A stretch of DNA of 64,000 nt. It comes from Nilaparvata lugens (lineage: Eukaryota; Arthropoda; Insecta; Hemiptera; Delphacidae). The notes beneath the pieces are model-generated. The model did no database searches, had not been told where the DNA came from, and worked only from the letters and a program-made list of their open reading frames with translations. The position numbers and the translations under genes were made by a program. Every line of letters begins with the position of its first letter. Within the stretch, counting starts at the first letter, position 1. The stretch lies in contig NC_052508.1 of assembly GCF_014356525.2 (NCBI RefSeq), positions 56,554,497-56,618,496 of the forward strand, given 5' to 3'. Below are positions 1-12,419 of this stretch, in pieces.

Positions 1-100
1 CAGATGTCTAGAGAAGCCTAGCAATGGTTTACAAAACATCCCACGGTGTGGGTTGCTTTTCGTGGATTAGCGTGGGTCTACTTTGCGGCGGGCTTACTAA
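1..100. repeat. Half copy of a palindromic MITE-like repeat
   Basis: The first 100 bases match the right half of the inverted-repeat element at 25841-26069 (shared blocks such as CATCCCACGGTGTGGGTTGC and CTACTTTGCGGCGG). The rest of this copy would lie outside the window. No coding content seen. Confidence 0.6.
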
Positions 101-612
101 ACAGAAAAACTATAAAATTTAGTCATATTAGGAAGGATTGAACTCTGTTGAATGTATCATGGGACCAAACTTTCTTGTAATCTAGATTTCTTGGGTTCTT
201 CATAATTTATATTTACTGTAGAGAGGAGTGATTTACGAGCAGTGTAGAAAAATAACTATGACAAAATTTGTTTGTTGTGTAGAGCTACTGTTATAGATCT
301 TCTTTGTCAAACTAGAGCGAAGAAGTAATACTTGACGCTCTGTAATCAGAGGAGCAATAACCAGTTTTCTAGGTAAATGTAGGAAAAACTCCTTTGTATT
401 TATTACATTGTGTACAAATACTTGAATTGTGAAAAGGCACAACAAGCTCTTGCCTAAAACTGTCACATTTACAAATTATACAGTTCACATCAAAATGTAG
501 GTTGTCACTTTCACTTCTCAAAAGAAAAATTTACATTTCAAAGCTGAGGAAAATAAGCACATTTTGAATTGAATAGTTTACCTTATTGTAAATGTCTTAA
601 ACTAACAAACAC

Positions 613-3181
613 TAAGGGCCGGTTTCCGAGCTCGGGATTTGGCTAAGTTCTAGACTTTAAACAGCTGGAGTCAGAAAATTGGCTTTCCGAACGGGGCGTA
701 GTCATTGTCATACAGTCACGTTTGAATTAAATGTCAAAAATCTAGAAAATTAAACAAAATAAAGAGGAAATAGTGTAAAGTTTCAGCTATTTTGAATTAT
801 TTATAAATGTTTAATTTTGTCAAGGAAAAACGTTTCCAATTATAGAGATGAGAAAATAAAAATTGCTACTACGCTTTGGAAAACTCAGTTTTGGAAAGCT
901 AATTTTCTGACTTTAGCTGTTCAAAGTCTAGAACTTAGCTATAGTTTGTGTAAAATAAGTTGAGACTTGGCCCTCCATCCGAAGAAATTACAAGGTTGCC
1001 AATTCGTGTAAAATTGCAACTTTCTCAAATTTCCAACTCAACGTCAGAATTGGATGTAGAATATCATCCCCGATATCCTAGTAGAGCTAAAAAAGTTTCA
1101 GGATTGAAGGATTAAAAGGAAATTCAACTTTTATGATAAAATTGGAAACATCGCGAAGATTTGTTCTTCTTTTGAATATCACTTCTCTCAGAATCATTGG
1201 GCGTCGTAATGCGTAATGCCTCCTTTCTATTGGTGTCTGGATCATTTTTATCCAACCACAGTTAATTTTTAATTAATGATTATGTTCGTCAATGTCGGGA
1301 CATTTCGAGGAGAAAACATGAAATTTTCGACATGCTGGAAACTTTTTTGTTTTGAAAGATAAGTGGATGAAGAAAGCGAGAAAGTTTCTCAGAAATAATT
1401 TTTTCAACTGTCAAAAGTAGTTTGAAGGTCGTATTATGGTCTCCAAGGAATTTTAAAATTAGGAGATCGGCTGCATGGTACGCATTGTGTACCAAATTGT
1501 ATGCTAAAAGCTGGCAATTTACAAGATATTTGACTGAATTATTTCAAACGCAAGCAGCTGATTGCCTCTAGAAGGCTGTAATGAAACACTGCGTGGATTA
1601 TTCGAGGCGAGTTTGTCATTTTTACTTTCCTTGCCCTATTATCATAGGTAAGGAAAGTATTGCTTTCCGAAAAAAATTAAGGTACCCCAATTTCTAAATT
1701 TCTATACGTTTCAAGGTCCCCTGAGTCCAAAAAAGTGGTTTTTGGGTATTGTTCTGTGTGTGTGTGCGTCTGTGTACACGATATCTCATCTCCCAATCAA
1801 CGGAATGACTTGAAATTTGGAACGTAAGGTCCTTACAATATAAGGATCCGACACGAACAATTTCAATCAAATGCGATTCAAGATGGCGGCTAAAATGGCG
1901 AAAATGTTGTCAAAAACAGGGTTTTTCGCGATTTTCTCGAAAACGGCTGCAACGATTTTGATTACAGTCATACCTGAAATAGTCATCGATAAGCTCTATC
2001 AACTGCCACAAGTCCCATATCTGTAAAAATTTCAGGAGCTCCGCCCCATCTATGCAAAGTTTGATTTTAGATTCTCAATTATCAGGCTTCAGATACGATT
2101 TAAACAAAAAAAAATCGAGTGGAAAAGATTCAGCATGAGAATCTCTACAACTAATGTTCAGTAACATTTTCACCTAAAATTGAAAATAAGCTTGAATCCG
2201 AGAAAATGTGATTATTAAATTGCAAACTGTTGGCAACTGTTGGTTCTATTAAATCATTCACTACGAAGAGATAGCAGACCTCGTGTGTTTCCATCGTTAT
2301 TGACCTATCACCAGCTGTCTCATATCTTTGAATAGTAGACTTGAGATGCACGAGTACACTAGCGTCAGGTGATCAATTTTCGTAACGGCAAGGAAAGTTG
2401 TGTGAGTGCGCCACACCAGATTTTTACTATTTATAATCATGTGGCTTGCAATCGCTGAATTTTTCAAGCATTCTGTTTTAGTGTTCATTTTGTTTTAGTT
2501 GATCCTAGCCCAGTCAACGAAGTGTTATAGAGGGAAAAGTTTGGAAAACAATTTTTGACCCCGCAGTTCTGTTTAGGGTAGTGAGGAGGCAAACATATCA
2601 AAAGTCCCCACCCCTAACACCTGTGCTAAGGGGGTGGGGGTGGTTCAAAGGTACCATTTTTTGGTTTCTCGCATATAACTCGAAAACTATGCATTTTACA
2701 GACATGACTATTCTATAAGAAATTAAAGCTTACATAATTCCCTATAATATTGATCTAACAACTTTTTCTATATCTCTTACACCTTTCGAGATATCCGCTC
2801 TAAAAGATGTTACATTTTTGAAAAACACATTTTCCCTCAATTTTGCTATTTTAGCTCTTATAACTTTTTGAATATCGAAGGGAATATAATTTTTTACGTA
2901 TTACGACGCCCAATGATTCTGAGAGAAGTGATATTCAAAAGAAGAACAAATCTTCGCGATGTTTCCAATTTTATCATAAAAGTTGAATTTCCTTTTAATC
3001 CTTCAATCCTGAAACATTTTTAGCTCTACTAGGATATCGGGGATGATATTCTACATCCAATTGAAAATTTGAGAAAGTTTAATTTTACACGAATTGGCAA
3101 CCTTGTAATTTCTTCGGATGGAGGGCCAAGTCTCAACTTATTTTACACAAACTATAAATCCCGAGCTCGGAAACCGGACCT
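613..3181. mobile_element. Large fold-back (inverted-repeat) element, about 2.57 kb
   Basis: The ends are inverted copies of each other: the left end begins GGGCCGGTTTCCGAGCTCGG and the right end is its reverse complement at about 3156-3181, each flanked by TAA, a possible 3-bp target duplication. Further in, about 968-1215 and 2905-3145 are also inverted copies, sharing a block that begins at CGACGCCCAATGATTC. The interior holds a second repeat family (about 1627-2440, related to 6600-6925 and 24285-24720). No intact transposase was found. It is probably a non-autonomous DNA transposon that has itself been hit by another repeat. Confidence 0.55.
1627..2440 (-). repeat. Interspersed repeat, family shared with 6.6 and 24.3 kb
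   Basis: The left part (1627-1800) contains CCTTGCCCTATTATCATAGG and a GT-rich stretch and is the reverse complement of 6775-6920. The right part (about 2145-2440) is the reverse complement of 24290-24540 in the transporter intron. Short open frames here are also seen in the other copies, so they are repeat sequence, not genes. The family is not recognised. Confidence 0.6.
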
Positions 3182-3433
3182 AAAACAATAATTTATTATT
3201 ATTTTAAAATTCGTCTGTATTTCGATTGAAACAAACATTTTTAGCAAAAACCTTATTTAAAAAAACAGATTTAACTACTCAGAGGTTTTCATAACGATAT
3301 TGTGTTTGTCACGTTTTGTTCAATCTGGTAGAATTTATAAGGACGGTAAAAATTGATGTATTTTTAACTAGGCTCAGAGATGATCTTTAAAAAGCTTTGA
3401 ACTTGATTATTTTTACAGTAACATAATTTACAG

Positions 3434-5142
3434 CTAAATTTTTCCTTCTTCATGCTTCCTTATATGTCTTTTCAAAGTTCTTGAATCACTGCACTTATAG
3501 TCACATAATTCACAGCTATATGGTTTTTCTCCTGTATGTGTTCTGATATGACATTTCAAAATAGCCAACTGGTTGCATTTGAAGTCACACAATTCACAAC
3601 AGAAAGGTTTTTCGCCAGTATGAACCATTACATGTCTTTTCATATAATATAGAGAGGTGGTTTGAAATTTGCATGATTGACAGCTGAAAAACCTGTCTTT
3701 ATCTCGATGCTTTTCGAGATGAATTTTGAATTCAAATAACTCAGTGCACTCAAAGTTACAGAATATACAGCTTCTCTGTACATTTCTGAAAGATTTCTCT
3801 GTAGAATGATATGTAGATGATGTAGAATGATCTGTAGAATGATGCGTTCTGATATGTTTTTTCAATACGCTTCGTAGGATGGCTTTAAAGTCGCATGATT
3901 CACAGCTGTAAGGTTTCTCTCCTGTATGTTTTCTGATATGAGTTTTCATATCACCCGACTGAATGCATTTAAAGTCACATAATTTACAACAGAAGGGTTT
4001 TTCACCTGTATGAATCATTTCATGTCTATTCAAATTACATTTTGTGATGCTTTTGTAATTGCAAAATCGACAACTGTAAGGTTTTTCGCCGGTATGAGTT
4101 TTGAGATGTTTTTTCAATAAATATAATTGTGAGAATTTATAGCCACATAAATCACAGCTGAAAGGCTTTTCTCCTGTATGTCTTCTGAAATGATTTTTAA
4201 AATCACCTATCCGATTGAATAAAGAGCCACACCGTTCACAGATATAAGATGAAGAGTTTTTGCTTTTATGAGTTTTGATATGATCTTTCAAAAGACCTGC
4301 ACAAGCACATGAATAGTCACAAAAATTACAGTTGAAAGGGGTTTCACCTTTATTAGGTCTGAGATGTATGTTTATGTAACGAATGTTCTTACATTCAAAG
4401 TTACAAAATTTACAGCTGAAGCGTTCTTCTCCTGTATGTGTTTTGACATGACTTTTTAAAAGACCTTTACAAGCACATGAATAGTCACAACATCTGCAGA
4501 TGAAAGTTTTTTCCTCTGTATTTGCTGTGAGATGATTCTCCAAATGCGTTTTTCTACTGAACTTCTTGTCACAAAATGCACAGCTGAATTTTTTTGCAGA
4601 ATGTATTCTGAGAGGATTTTTCAATTTTTTTGCAGAATGTATTCTGAGATGACTTTTCAAAGCACCTGAATTATTTAACTCAAAGCCGCATAATTCACAG
4701 ATGTATCTTTTTAGGTTTGGATGTGTTCGGAGATGTTCTACAAATTTAGCTGGTTGAGCAGTCTTATAACTACATAAATCACAACTAAAGAGTTTCTCGC
4801 CAGAATGCATTTTGATATGTTTCTTCAAATCACTCAAATTGGATGATGTGTATTCACAAAACCCACAACTTGAGAGTTTTTCTCCAGCGTGTTTTGCAAT
4901 GTGAATCTTCAAACATTCCAACTGGTCAGTTTCATAGCTACAGTGAGCACACCTATAGAGCATATCCTTTTCTCTCTTCAAATTATTTGGCTGAATATTA
5001 TTTACTGAACCTGCTAGATTGCTTTCCGATTGTGTAGCTTTGGTTTGGTGAGATGTACTGGTGCTGGAGGTGGAAGACATCACTGATTTGCGCTTTATTG
5101 AGCTGCAGTCAACTTTCCAACTTCCTGCAGCCTCCTCAGAAT
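3434..5142 (-). CDS. C2H2 zinc-finger protein, terminal exon with 17 fingers
   Basis: This is the last coding exon of a DNA-binding zinc-finger protein, presumably a nuclear transcription factor. I count 17 C2H2-type fingers, most joined by HTGEKP-like linkers. Finger 5 (ending HLTAN) and finger 7 (ending HLRPN) have Asn in place of the last zinc-binding His and may not fold normally. A Ser/Thr-rich stretch precedes finger 1, and a Ser/Thr/His spacer separates fingers 13 and 14. The exon begins after a good acceptor (TTTATTTTTCAG) at 5142 and needs one incoming base (phase 1); the reading frame runs into the intron upstream, so an ATG there is not the likely start. It fits the phase-1 end of the exon at 9254-9419. 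The stop is TAG at 3434-3436. The family is clear; orthology is not. Confidence 0.9.
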
Positions 5143-6479
5143 CTGAAAAATAAATATAAACGTCATACTTTTGGAAGGGAACTGGAAAGATTCTGGTCAA
5201 CTACCAGGAGAGTGTTCCACAATAGCTTAATATTAACAATATTTGAATTTCTCAAGATAGAATAATGTTATATGAAGTAGATAGATGGGATCGTAGATCT
5301 GATAAATGACCAATGAGTGAATGAACTTATCAAGTACTGGAGTATTTATCGCTTAGAATTAAGATAATAATATATAAAAATCACTTTATTTTGTGAATTT
5401 GAAATTTGTTTCATGTCATTACTATCAATTTATCCAAATTTAAAATTGTTTGTTTTATTCTAAATAATGTATTAAAAGATTGTGATTTGTTGTAAAAATT
5501 GAAATGGACATAACCTATGTATAATTTTTGGACAATTTGATACTAAATTAGGAAATTGAAGAAGTTTTGGGCAATAGCCTGTTTTTTATTTTCCGATCGT
5601 TGTATTGTTTGTGCTAACCTAATGAAAAAAAGTGTAACTTGGTTTTGAAAGAGATGTTTACTTGATTACTATTTGATGTTAGTCTCTTTCTTTCAAATAA
5701 TAGATCATTATGAAGACTGGTTCAGTCATGAGAATAGTTTTAATTGTAGCGGTATGAAGGGAAAGAGCTCTGTTATTCTCGTAATCTGCTTTGCAATACC
5801 CAAAAGGGCAGCCAATCTTTGTTCCTCTTCCCAAACCAATCCGATTCTCATGAAAAGCATCTATAATTTATAATATTATTATACTGTGGAACCGGGATAT
5901 AGTTCACCCCGTTATAATACATTTTTTATGCAACCCCATGAATCGTCCATATAGCTCAATGTTACAATGACTCCTTCATAGTACATTATTTTGGCCTACA
6001 GCCCCTATGATAGTACATTTTGCCGTTTGAGGAAGAAATCCTTTTTGAGGATAGGATAGAACAGGATAACATTTGAAGTGCTTGAAAAAAAGCCTCATTA
6101 ACGAGGATAATTTAGGGAATAACATTATGCCGATTGGCGGCTAAATAATTAAAACTACGATTATACTATTGTGATTGTGTTCAGAGTACATTTTCCTTTG
6201 TTTGAATATTTGAGGATTTTTTAAAAGTTGTCGTCAAAACAGCTGTTCTACAGATAAAATATCGACATGTGTTCTTTTGAATAAACTGCTCTACCTACCT
6301 ACCTCACGCACGAGAAGGAGGTTACAGGGTAAATTTCTCAAGGATGGGGTGGACCCCCTGTTAATTTCTCAGGGAGGAGACTCATGCCAGTTAATAGAGC
6401 TGATATATAACTATACAGGGTATGAATTTGAAAAAAGTTAAGTCATTTTTGAGAAAATCGTGATAGAAATTCAACAAAA

Positions 6480-6925
6480 TTCATTCTTCTCAGGAATATT
6501 ACGGAGCTCCTGCAATTTTCCCAGAAATGAGACTCATGTCAGTTGATAGGGCTTATAAATAGCTATCTAGGGTATAAATTTGAAGAGAATCGTTAGAGCC
6601 GTTTTCGAGAAAACCGTGAAAAACATGGTTTTTTAGCCATTATCCGCCATTTTTTCCGCCATTTTGAATTGAATCTTATTGAACTTCTTATTGTCGGATC
6701 CTCATGGTATAAGGACCTTAAGTTTAAAATTTCAAGTCAATCGGTTAATTAGGAATGGAATTATCGGGTTCACAGACACACACACACAGACCAACGCCCA
6801 AAAATCATGTTTTTGGACTCAGGGGACCTTGAAACGTATAGAAAACATGAAATTGGGGTACCTTAAATTTTTTTGGAAAGCGATACTTTCCTTACCTATG
6901 GTAATAGGGCAAGGAAAGTAAAAAT
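6480..6925 (+). repeat. Interspersed repeat copy
   Basis: The sequence from the CCGCCATTTT motifs through the CA-rich tract to AATAGGGCAAGGAAAG is the reverse complement of 1627-1950 and belongs to the same family. It ends just after the GGAAAGTAAAAATG segment. Confidence 0.6.
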
Positions 6926-7523
6926 GTAGTGACTTATCCAGCTGACTGGTGATTTGTATTTTGGGAGTTATCACACAGACTATCCTTCATGCGCCGACAC
7001 ATTATTTCAGCTGTCTGTTTTGAATTTTGATTCCGACTTATTTATCCATTACAGTGTAAACTACTAGTAGCTCTGTGAACAGTGGACCTCGCGCAATTAT
7101 AAACCACAGCCTCCTCTAATGCTTTCAAATGGTCAGCCCGAGTTGAGAATCGAGAGAGGTTGAGAGAAAATACTGAGTTATAGAACGCGTCCCGTAGCTT
7201 TGCCTCCGTGACTTTGAAACTGCGTAATAGGCTAGGTATGGTTCGCGGGGTGATATTCCTACTTTTAAAAAATATATACGCTCCAGAGTACCTAGATCCC
7301 TAGATGGAGGACGCTCCTCACAGATGTTCGATGTTTTTGAACGGGTAGTATTGTAGTCTAGTTGCTCTCCGCTGATAGGCAGCTAAAGGACCCGGACTGT
7401 ACTTTCAGTCATTGGTTGAGTTCAAAGCCACTGATCAATTCCATTGTGTTTTTTTACGTTCAGTAAAAAACCTGATCATAGATTAGAAATCACATATGAA
7501 CCACAGAATGGAAAGTCGGCTTT

Positions 7524-7736
7524 AGTGAGGTCCACGTTATAATGGCAGTGGATAAAGATAGAAGAATAGCGATGCCGATTCTCTGCATTGATTAATTATA
7601 TTTCTACACTGTCAAAATCATAATTGGCATCGTTGTGGACCTAGAAAAGGATAGTACCACCGGCTTTGTCGAATGATAGACAAGGATAGCAGAATCAAAG
7701 TTGATCAAATACTGTCATTATAACGTGGACCGCACT
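7524..7736. mobile_element. MITE with AGTGAGGTCCACGTT termini
   Basis: The termini are inverted repeats (AGTGAGGTCCACGTTATAAT at left; the reverse complement, ATTATAACGTGGACCGCACT, at right) flanked by TA. Related copies are at 60384-60784 and, in part, 29266-29352. About 213 bp with no coding capacity. Confidence 0.65.
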
Positions 7737-9253
7737 ATAGTATCATGACGCCATAATCCGCCATCTTGAAAGAAAGTGTAGCATTGTAATATAGCCGTAA
7801 TTTTTATTTCTAACAAGATGATGCAGTCACATGTCGTGGTCGTGGTGCACTCAAGTCTTGGTTAGATTGATACCTTCCATTCTGTATGTATTCTGTGGCT
7901 GAACGGTTGCTTATGAGTCATGACTGAGAGATGTTTTCTCTTCTGCTTATTTTGTAAACAAAACTAGAACCTAACCTATCTCATTGTATAATCAATTGAA
8001 ATGAAAAACCATCAAGTGATTGGAGTTGTTTAAAATGTTTTGGATAATATTTTAAATGTTATTGAATTTATGTAATCATGCATTTCTGTGCTCCCAAATA
8101 TATTATAATGGAGTCCGTTATAATATTGTAAACAGCCCTTCATTCAGCCATGTCTGTTTACGTTCAGCTACTCTGTTTACGTTCTTTTCCATCGGTAGAA
8201 AGAACGATGAGCTTGATCAGTGAACGAACCGGATTATGACGTTTTTTTATCAGTTAGACCAAAGACCTTGAAGAGGTATAAACGCACAATGTCTATGCCT
8301 TCCCAATGCTAGCTCTTACTTGAAATTAAAGGTTCCATTGAGGTATGTTAGCGCGAGATATTATATAATATATATATTTTTGTAATATTATAGATTACAA
8401 AAATCTTCAAGGTCTTTGGTATGTAATAATCTTCCTGGTTGTCCCCTTAATGGCCGATTTCAATTCCAAGTACAGTAGCGCTGCATGTGAGTCTATGCAT
8501 CGTTCAACGACCAAACAGTGCTTCGTTCAGAGCCATGTTCACTCACCGGTCTCATCGTTCACTCACCGATCAGTGGCTTTGAACGTAACCATTGATTGCA
8601 TGCGTCATTGCATACAATTAATCTACTTGACAGCTGATTTATTATGAATAATTATTCTACAGTATTATTGCAGTATGTAGGAAATCCCTTTTCCTTCTAT
8701 ATTATCCTTAAAATGCAAAATTTCAATAAACCTTGCATATACATCAACGCGCAATTCAAGGATCATTCATGTCAAATTTCTTAAAAGTCCGTTCCTGCTT
8801 TTGGCCATGAATGCAGAACAAACATATAAACATAAAAACATAAAGAGAAATGCAAAACCGCCGACTCGAATCTTGGACCTCACTTCGCTCAGTCAATTAA
8901 GTTCTATTATTACTATTATAAGTTCTATTGATTCACATTATACTGTAATTTCGAGTTGAGGATTTCAAAATCAGTACATTAGTTCATTAGCGAGTTCTCT
9001 AGTCAGGGGGCTCACTAGTATGAAATTCATGGATCAATTTTTATCTCACCATTTGCTTTGCCTCTAATCAAAATCTATAATTCTATAGTACCTTTTCGTT
9101 TTCAAAACTATTTTATATGAAACACAATCACATAACATATTTTGTATTAGAAAGTGTTGAAAATAAAAGGGTACTATCTGTTAAAATGAAATTGACTGTA
9201 CATTTTGATCTTCAGTAGAACTAAGAATTAGTTGTTGATAAAATGAAACTTAC

Positions 9254-9419
9254 CATACGCGTTTCCTTTGGAGAGCTCTGGACACAAACTGTCTATAGTT
9301 TGTCTGAAATTATTATCATCATCATTAAAATCTTCTATGATTTGAGAGCATACAGTACTGCACCCTGGCGTCGGTTCTTGGCTTCTATCGGTCTCCTGCT
9401 CAACTGCAACTGTCGCCAT
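9254..9419 (-). CDS. Zinc-finger gene, exon directly upstream of the finger exon
   Basis: A 55-codon exon beginning ATG GCG ACA directly after ATTGCAG and ending at donor G|GTAAGT, phase 1. Its last base plus the first two bases of the exon at 5142 make an Asp codon, so the frame runs straight into the fingers. The peptide starts MATVAVEQETDRSQEPTPGC and is acidic. Its start closely resembles the exon at 14548-14683, so it is either an alternative first exon or, since it can be entered in phase 0, an internal duplicated exon. Spliced directly to the finger exon it gives a 624-residue protein. Confidence 0.7.
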
Positions 9420-9461
9420 CTGCAATATTGACTCTATAATAATATAATATACTGTACTCAC

Positions 9462-11303
9462 TTTGAACTATATTTTATAGCTGTACTCACTTTGAAATTC
9501 TTTTATTATTTTATTGATTCAATGATACATTAATCAGCATGTCTTATATTATATTACATCAATACTTCCCATTTACAACCAAAGCTGACTGTGGAATGAT
9601 TCTCACTACATGATATGATAATAATAATTGAGAGTAGTGTGAGAAGCATTCTACTACTCAGTCGAATTATCATCACAGGAAAAGATTACTCCAAAACTAA
9701 AATCTAGTTTAATGGGATGATAGAATGAAGTGCTCAATGAGCAAATGGTACAATACTACTTCTACAAATTATTGTCACTAGACTTGACAGCAAACAGTCG
9801 TTAATTTCGGAATCACCATCCAATTTGAATAAAAAAATCAATGTACTATTTCGGTACTCATTTCAATTAAATATGGTATTTATGAAACATTATATGAAAA
9901 TTGAGTTTTAACCTTCTTTAACCTCAAAATTGTTCCAGCAAACAGATTTTTAACTTATATGACATATAAGTTACACAGTGTGTAACGCTAGTTCGCCTTA
10001 TGAGTGCACATGGGTAACGCTAAATGGACTAGCAAATAATGGCGGTCAGACAAACTTATGTTCTCCTGACACAACAAACATCTCAAAGAATTTGGAAATG
10101 TACAGTGTATATCTAGGCATTTGAGACTCATGAGCTATATAATTGTTGTGTATCTGCCAAACGCTGAATAAATAAATAAATAAATAACTATATGAAAATA
10201 CCACATCATTAGAGTCAAAAGATTTCATCTTTATAAAAAATGTTGGTATATTTATCTATACAACTAGGCCTAACGACACACAAATACTTGAAAATGAAAT
10301 ACACAATTTCAATCATGTTTATTAGATGATCATATTAATTATCAAATCACTCAGGTGATTAAAAATATGATACTGATGGTGGCAGTATACAGGGTGATTC
10401 ATAATTATGGTAAAATATTTTAATAGGTGATAGTAGAGGTAAAAATAAGAAAAAAGTTCATATAAACATATATCCATAAAGCGAGCTATACAGGGTGAAA
10501 GATTTCGCCCGGAATTCAGTTCCTCTGGTGAAATACACCGATGCTGAATTGTTTGGGAACTAGTTTTTGAAAAACTTATGCTGGATTCATATGGAAAAAT
10601 ATCTGAAAAATTGAATAAAACTAGTCTGGAAGCTGTAGTGTGAGTAGTTTTTGAGAAAAAAGTTGAATTTTGCAAAAAATTTAAGTAGAAAAACACAGAC
10701 TTCTACGTTTGATGCCCAATAACTTTCTTTAATGACCAGTAAACAAATAATTTTACGAAATAAAAATTGTAGAGAATTTAATTCTGAAAAGAATTATGTA
10801 AGCTGTGTGAACTAAATTCAAATAAAAGTTGAATAAAATGTATTCTTATGTAGTACATTACACCATAAAAAATTGCTGTTTTATGAGGAGAGAACTAATA
10901 ACTCATAGGTTGTAGCTGATTGCAAATAAAATATGACGATGGATATGAAAGAAGAGAGAAGAATTTCTGCTTTTGAGACATGGTGCTACAGAAGAATGCA
11001 AAGGATCAGATGGAGAGAAAAGGTAACGGATGAAGAGGTGCTTTAACAAAAAGAATAATGGAGGGAATGAATGCGCGAGGAAGGCCAATACTGGAGTACA
11101 TGGAACAACTGAGGAAGGATGTGAGATGTGCCAACTACAGTGATCTCAAAAGGATGGCAGATAACAGAGAGGCATCGAGAGTTTCTGCCAATCTGTTAAC
11201 CAAAGAAGAAAAGAAGCTGACAGTATTTACGCGTTGTTTTCAATGAACTTAGCAAAAATTATAAGATGATTACTTTTACTACATAGTTGAGAAAAATGCT
11301 TGC
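9462..11303. other. Intronic/intergenic stretch with retroelement debris
   Basis: Lies between candidate zinc-finger exons. It holds a CAGGGTGATTCATAATTATGG-type motif near 10390 and a decayed LINE end (10930-11245). Nothing else coding is supported; the open frames at 10046 and 10322 have low-complexity composition. Confidence 0.4.
10930..11245 (+). pseudogene. Decayed LINE reverse-transcriptase C-terminus
   Basis: Across two frames the translation reads FETWCYRRMQRIRW, then VTDEEVL, then a basic tail with a GRPILEYMEQLRKD segment. This is the C-terminal signature of reverse-transcriptase-like elements and matches the better preserved copy at 58232-58612. A stop and a frame change after DEEVL show it is dead. 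Confidence 0.6.
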
Positions 11304-11390
11304 CTTGGGTGTAGTTGAGACTTTCTGTGAGCATGACTCATCTATTGACTCATTTTCTGCCAACTCATTATCTTCTCTTTTGATTTTGGC
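11304..11390 (-). CDS. Zinc-finger gene, small cassette exon copy 1 (GC donor)
   Basis: A 29-codon exon after TTATTTTCCAG, ending CCCAAG|GCAAGC. It encodes AKIKREDNELAENE... and ends VSTTPK. Length is 87 bases, phase 0 at both ends, so it can be included or skipped without shifting the frame. The 5' splice site is GC rather than GT, with the strong AG|GCAAG context known for GC-AG introns. It is one of three tandem copies (also 11558-11659 and 11827-11898). The IKRED core resembles a SUMO acceptor site; that is inference only. Confidence 0.6.
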
Positions 11391-11557
11391 CTGGAAAATA
11401 AAAACAATACCTCTTATCTAAAAACGTTTTAAAGTAAGAATGGAATACATTATTGAAAACACACTGCTAAGCAATGTCTCGTTTCTAGTGGATTATTAAT
11501 TTCATGCAATTAATAGCTCAATGCATCGTATTGTTCAATTACGACAAAAATACTTGC

Positions 11558-11659
11558 TTTGGGTGTGGTTGAGACTTTCTGTAAGCATGATTCATCTATT
11601 GACTCATTTTCTGCCAACTCACTTTCTTTGAATCCAGCATCTTCTCTTCTGATTTCGAC
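11558..11659 (-). CDS. Zinc-finger gene, small cassette exon copy 2 (GC donor)
   Basis: A 34-codon exon after TTTTCCAG, starting VEIRREDAGFKESELAENES and ending VSTTPK, with 5' splice site CCCAAA|GCAAGT. It is 102 bases, phase 0/0. This is the longest of the three copies: it has both the GFKE segment (shared with copy 3) and the ENESIDES segment (shared with copy 1). The flanking intron sequence is duplicated too, including a TATCTAAAAACGTTT block, so the whole 250-bp unit was tandemly copied. Confidence 0.6.
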
Positions 11660-11826
11660 CTGGAAAATAAAAACAATACCTCTTATCTAAAAACGTTTCG
11701 AAGTGAGAATGGAATAAGTTTTTGGCAACACACTGCTAAGCAATGTCTCGTTTCTAGTGGATTATCAATTTCATGCAATTAATAGCTCAATGCATCGTAT
11801 TGTTCAATTATGACAAAAATACTTGC

Positions 11827-11898
11827 CTTGGGTGTAGTTGAGACTTTTTCAGCCAACTCATTTTCTTTGAATCCATTATCTTCTCTTTTGATTTTGGC
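11827..11898 (-). CDS. Zinc-finger gene, small cassette exon copy 3 (GC donor)
   Basis: A 24-codon exon after TTTTCCAG, starting AKIKREDNGFKENELAEKVS and ending TTPK, with 5' splice site CCCAAG|GCAAGT. It is 72 bases, phase 0/0, and lacks the ENESIDES segment of the other copies, consistent with an in-frame internal deletion. Confidence 0.6.
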
Positions 11899-12419
11899 CT
11901 GGAAAATAAAAACAAAACCTCTTGTCTGAGAACGTTTCAAAGTAAGAATGGAATACGTTTTTGACAACACACTGATAAGCAATGTCTCGTTTTTAGTGGA
12001 TCATTAATTTCATGCAATTAATAACTCAATGCATCGTATTGTTTTATTATGACAAATTGATGAAGAATTTGAATGCGATTTCAACTATTTCTCTCCTACT
12101 TCTCTTGACTCTCCTCTGCTTCCAATGGGAGAGCTGACAGAATATTAGCGGCATTTTGAGCGAGTTCTCCCGCCCAGGAACTCACTGGTTAAGTATTCAT
12201 CAGAGTAGCCTATTACAGACTTGACATTGATCTTAGCATATTATGATTTTCTTTAATTAGAATAGAGGAGTCATTCTATAATAGGCTCGAATATATAATT
12301 ATTGAACAAAATAGGCCTATGATAATAATAATAATATTAATACATCCCAAACGGTTAGATTAGTACTAAAATGCATCCATTCATGACGCTGGCATTTTAT
12401 TTATTTAAATATATTATTT

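Larger units (their letters stand above)
5143..9253 (-). other. Intron of the zinc-finger gene, filled with repeats
   Basis: No exon found. Contents noted: an interspersed repeat at about 6480-6925, a MITE at 7524-7736, and a stretch at 8130-8600 rich in GTTCACTCACCG-like and TTTACGTTC motifs with an inverted pair CCAAAGACCTTGAAG / CTTCAAGGTCTTTGG at about 8260 and 8410. The open frame at 6679-6921 is repeat sequence. Confidence 0.5.
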
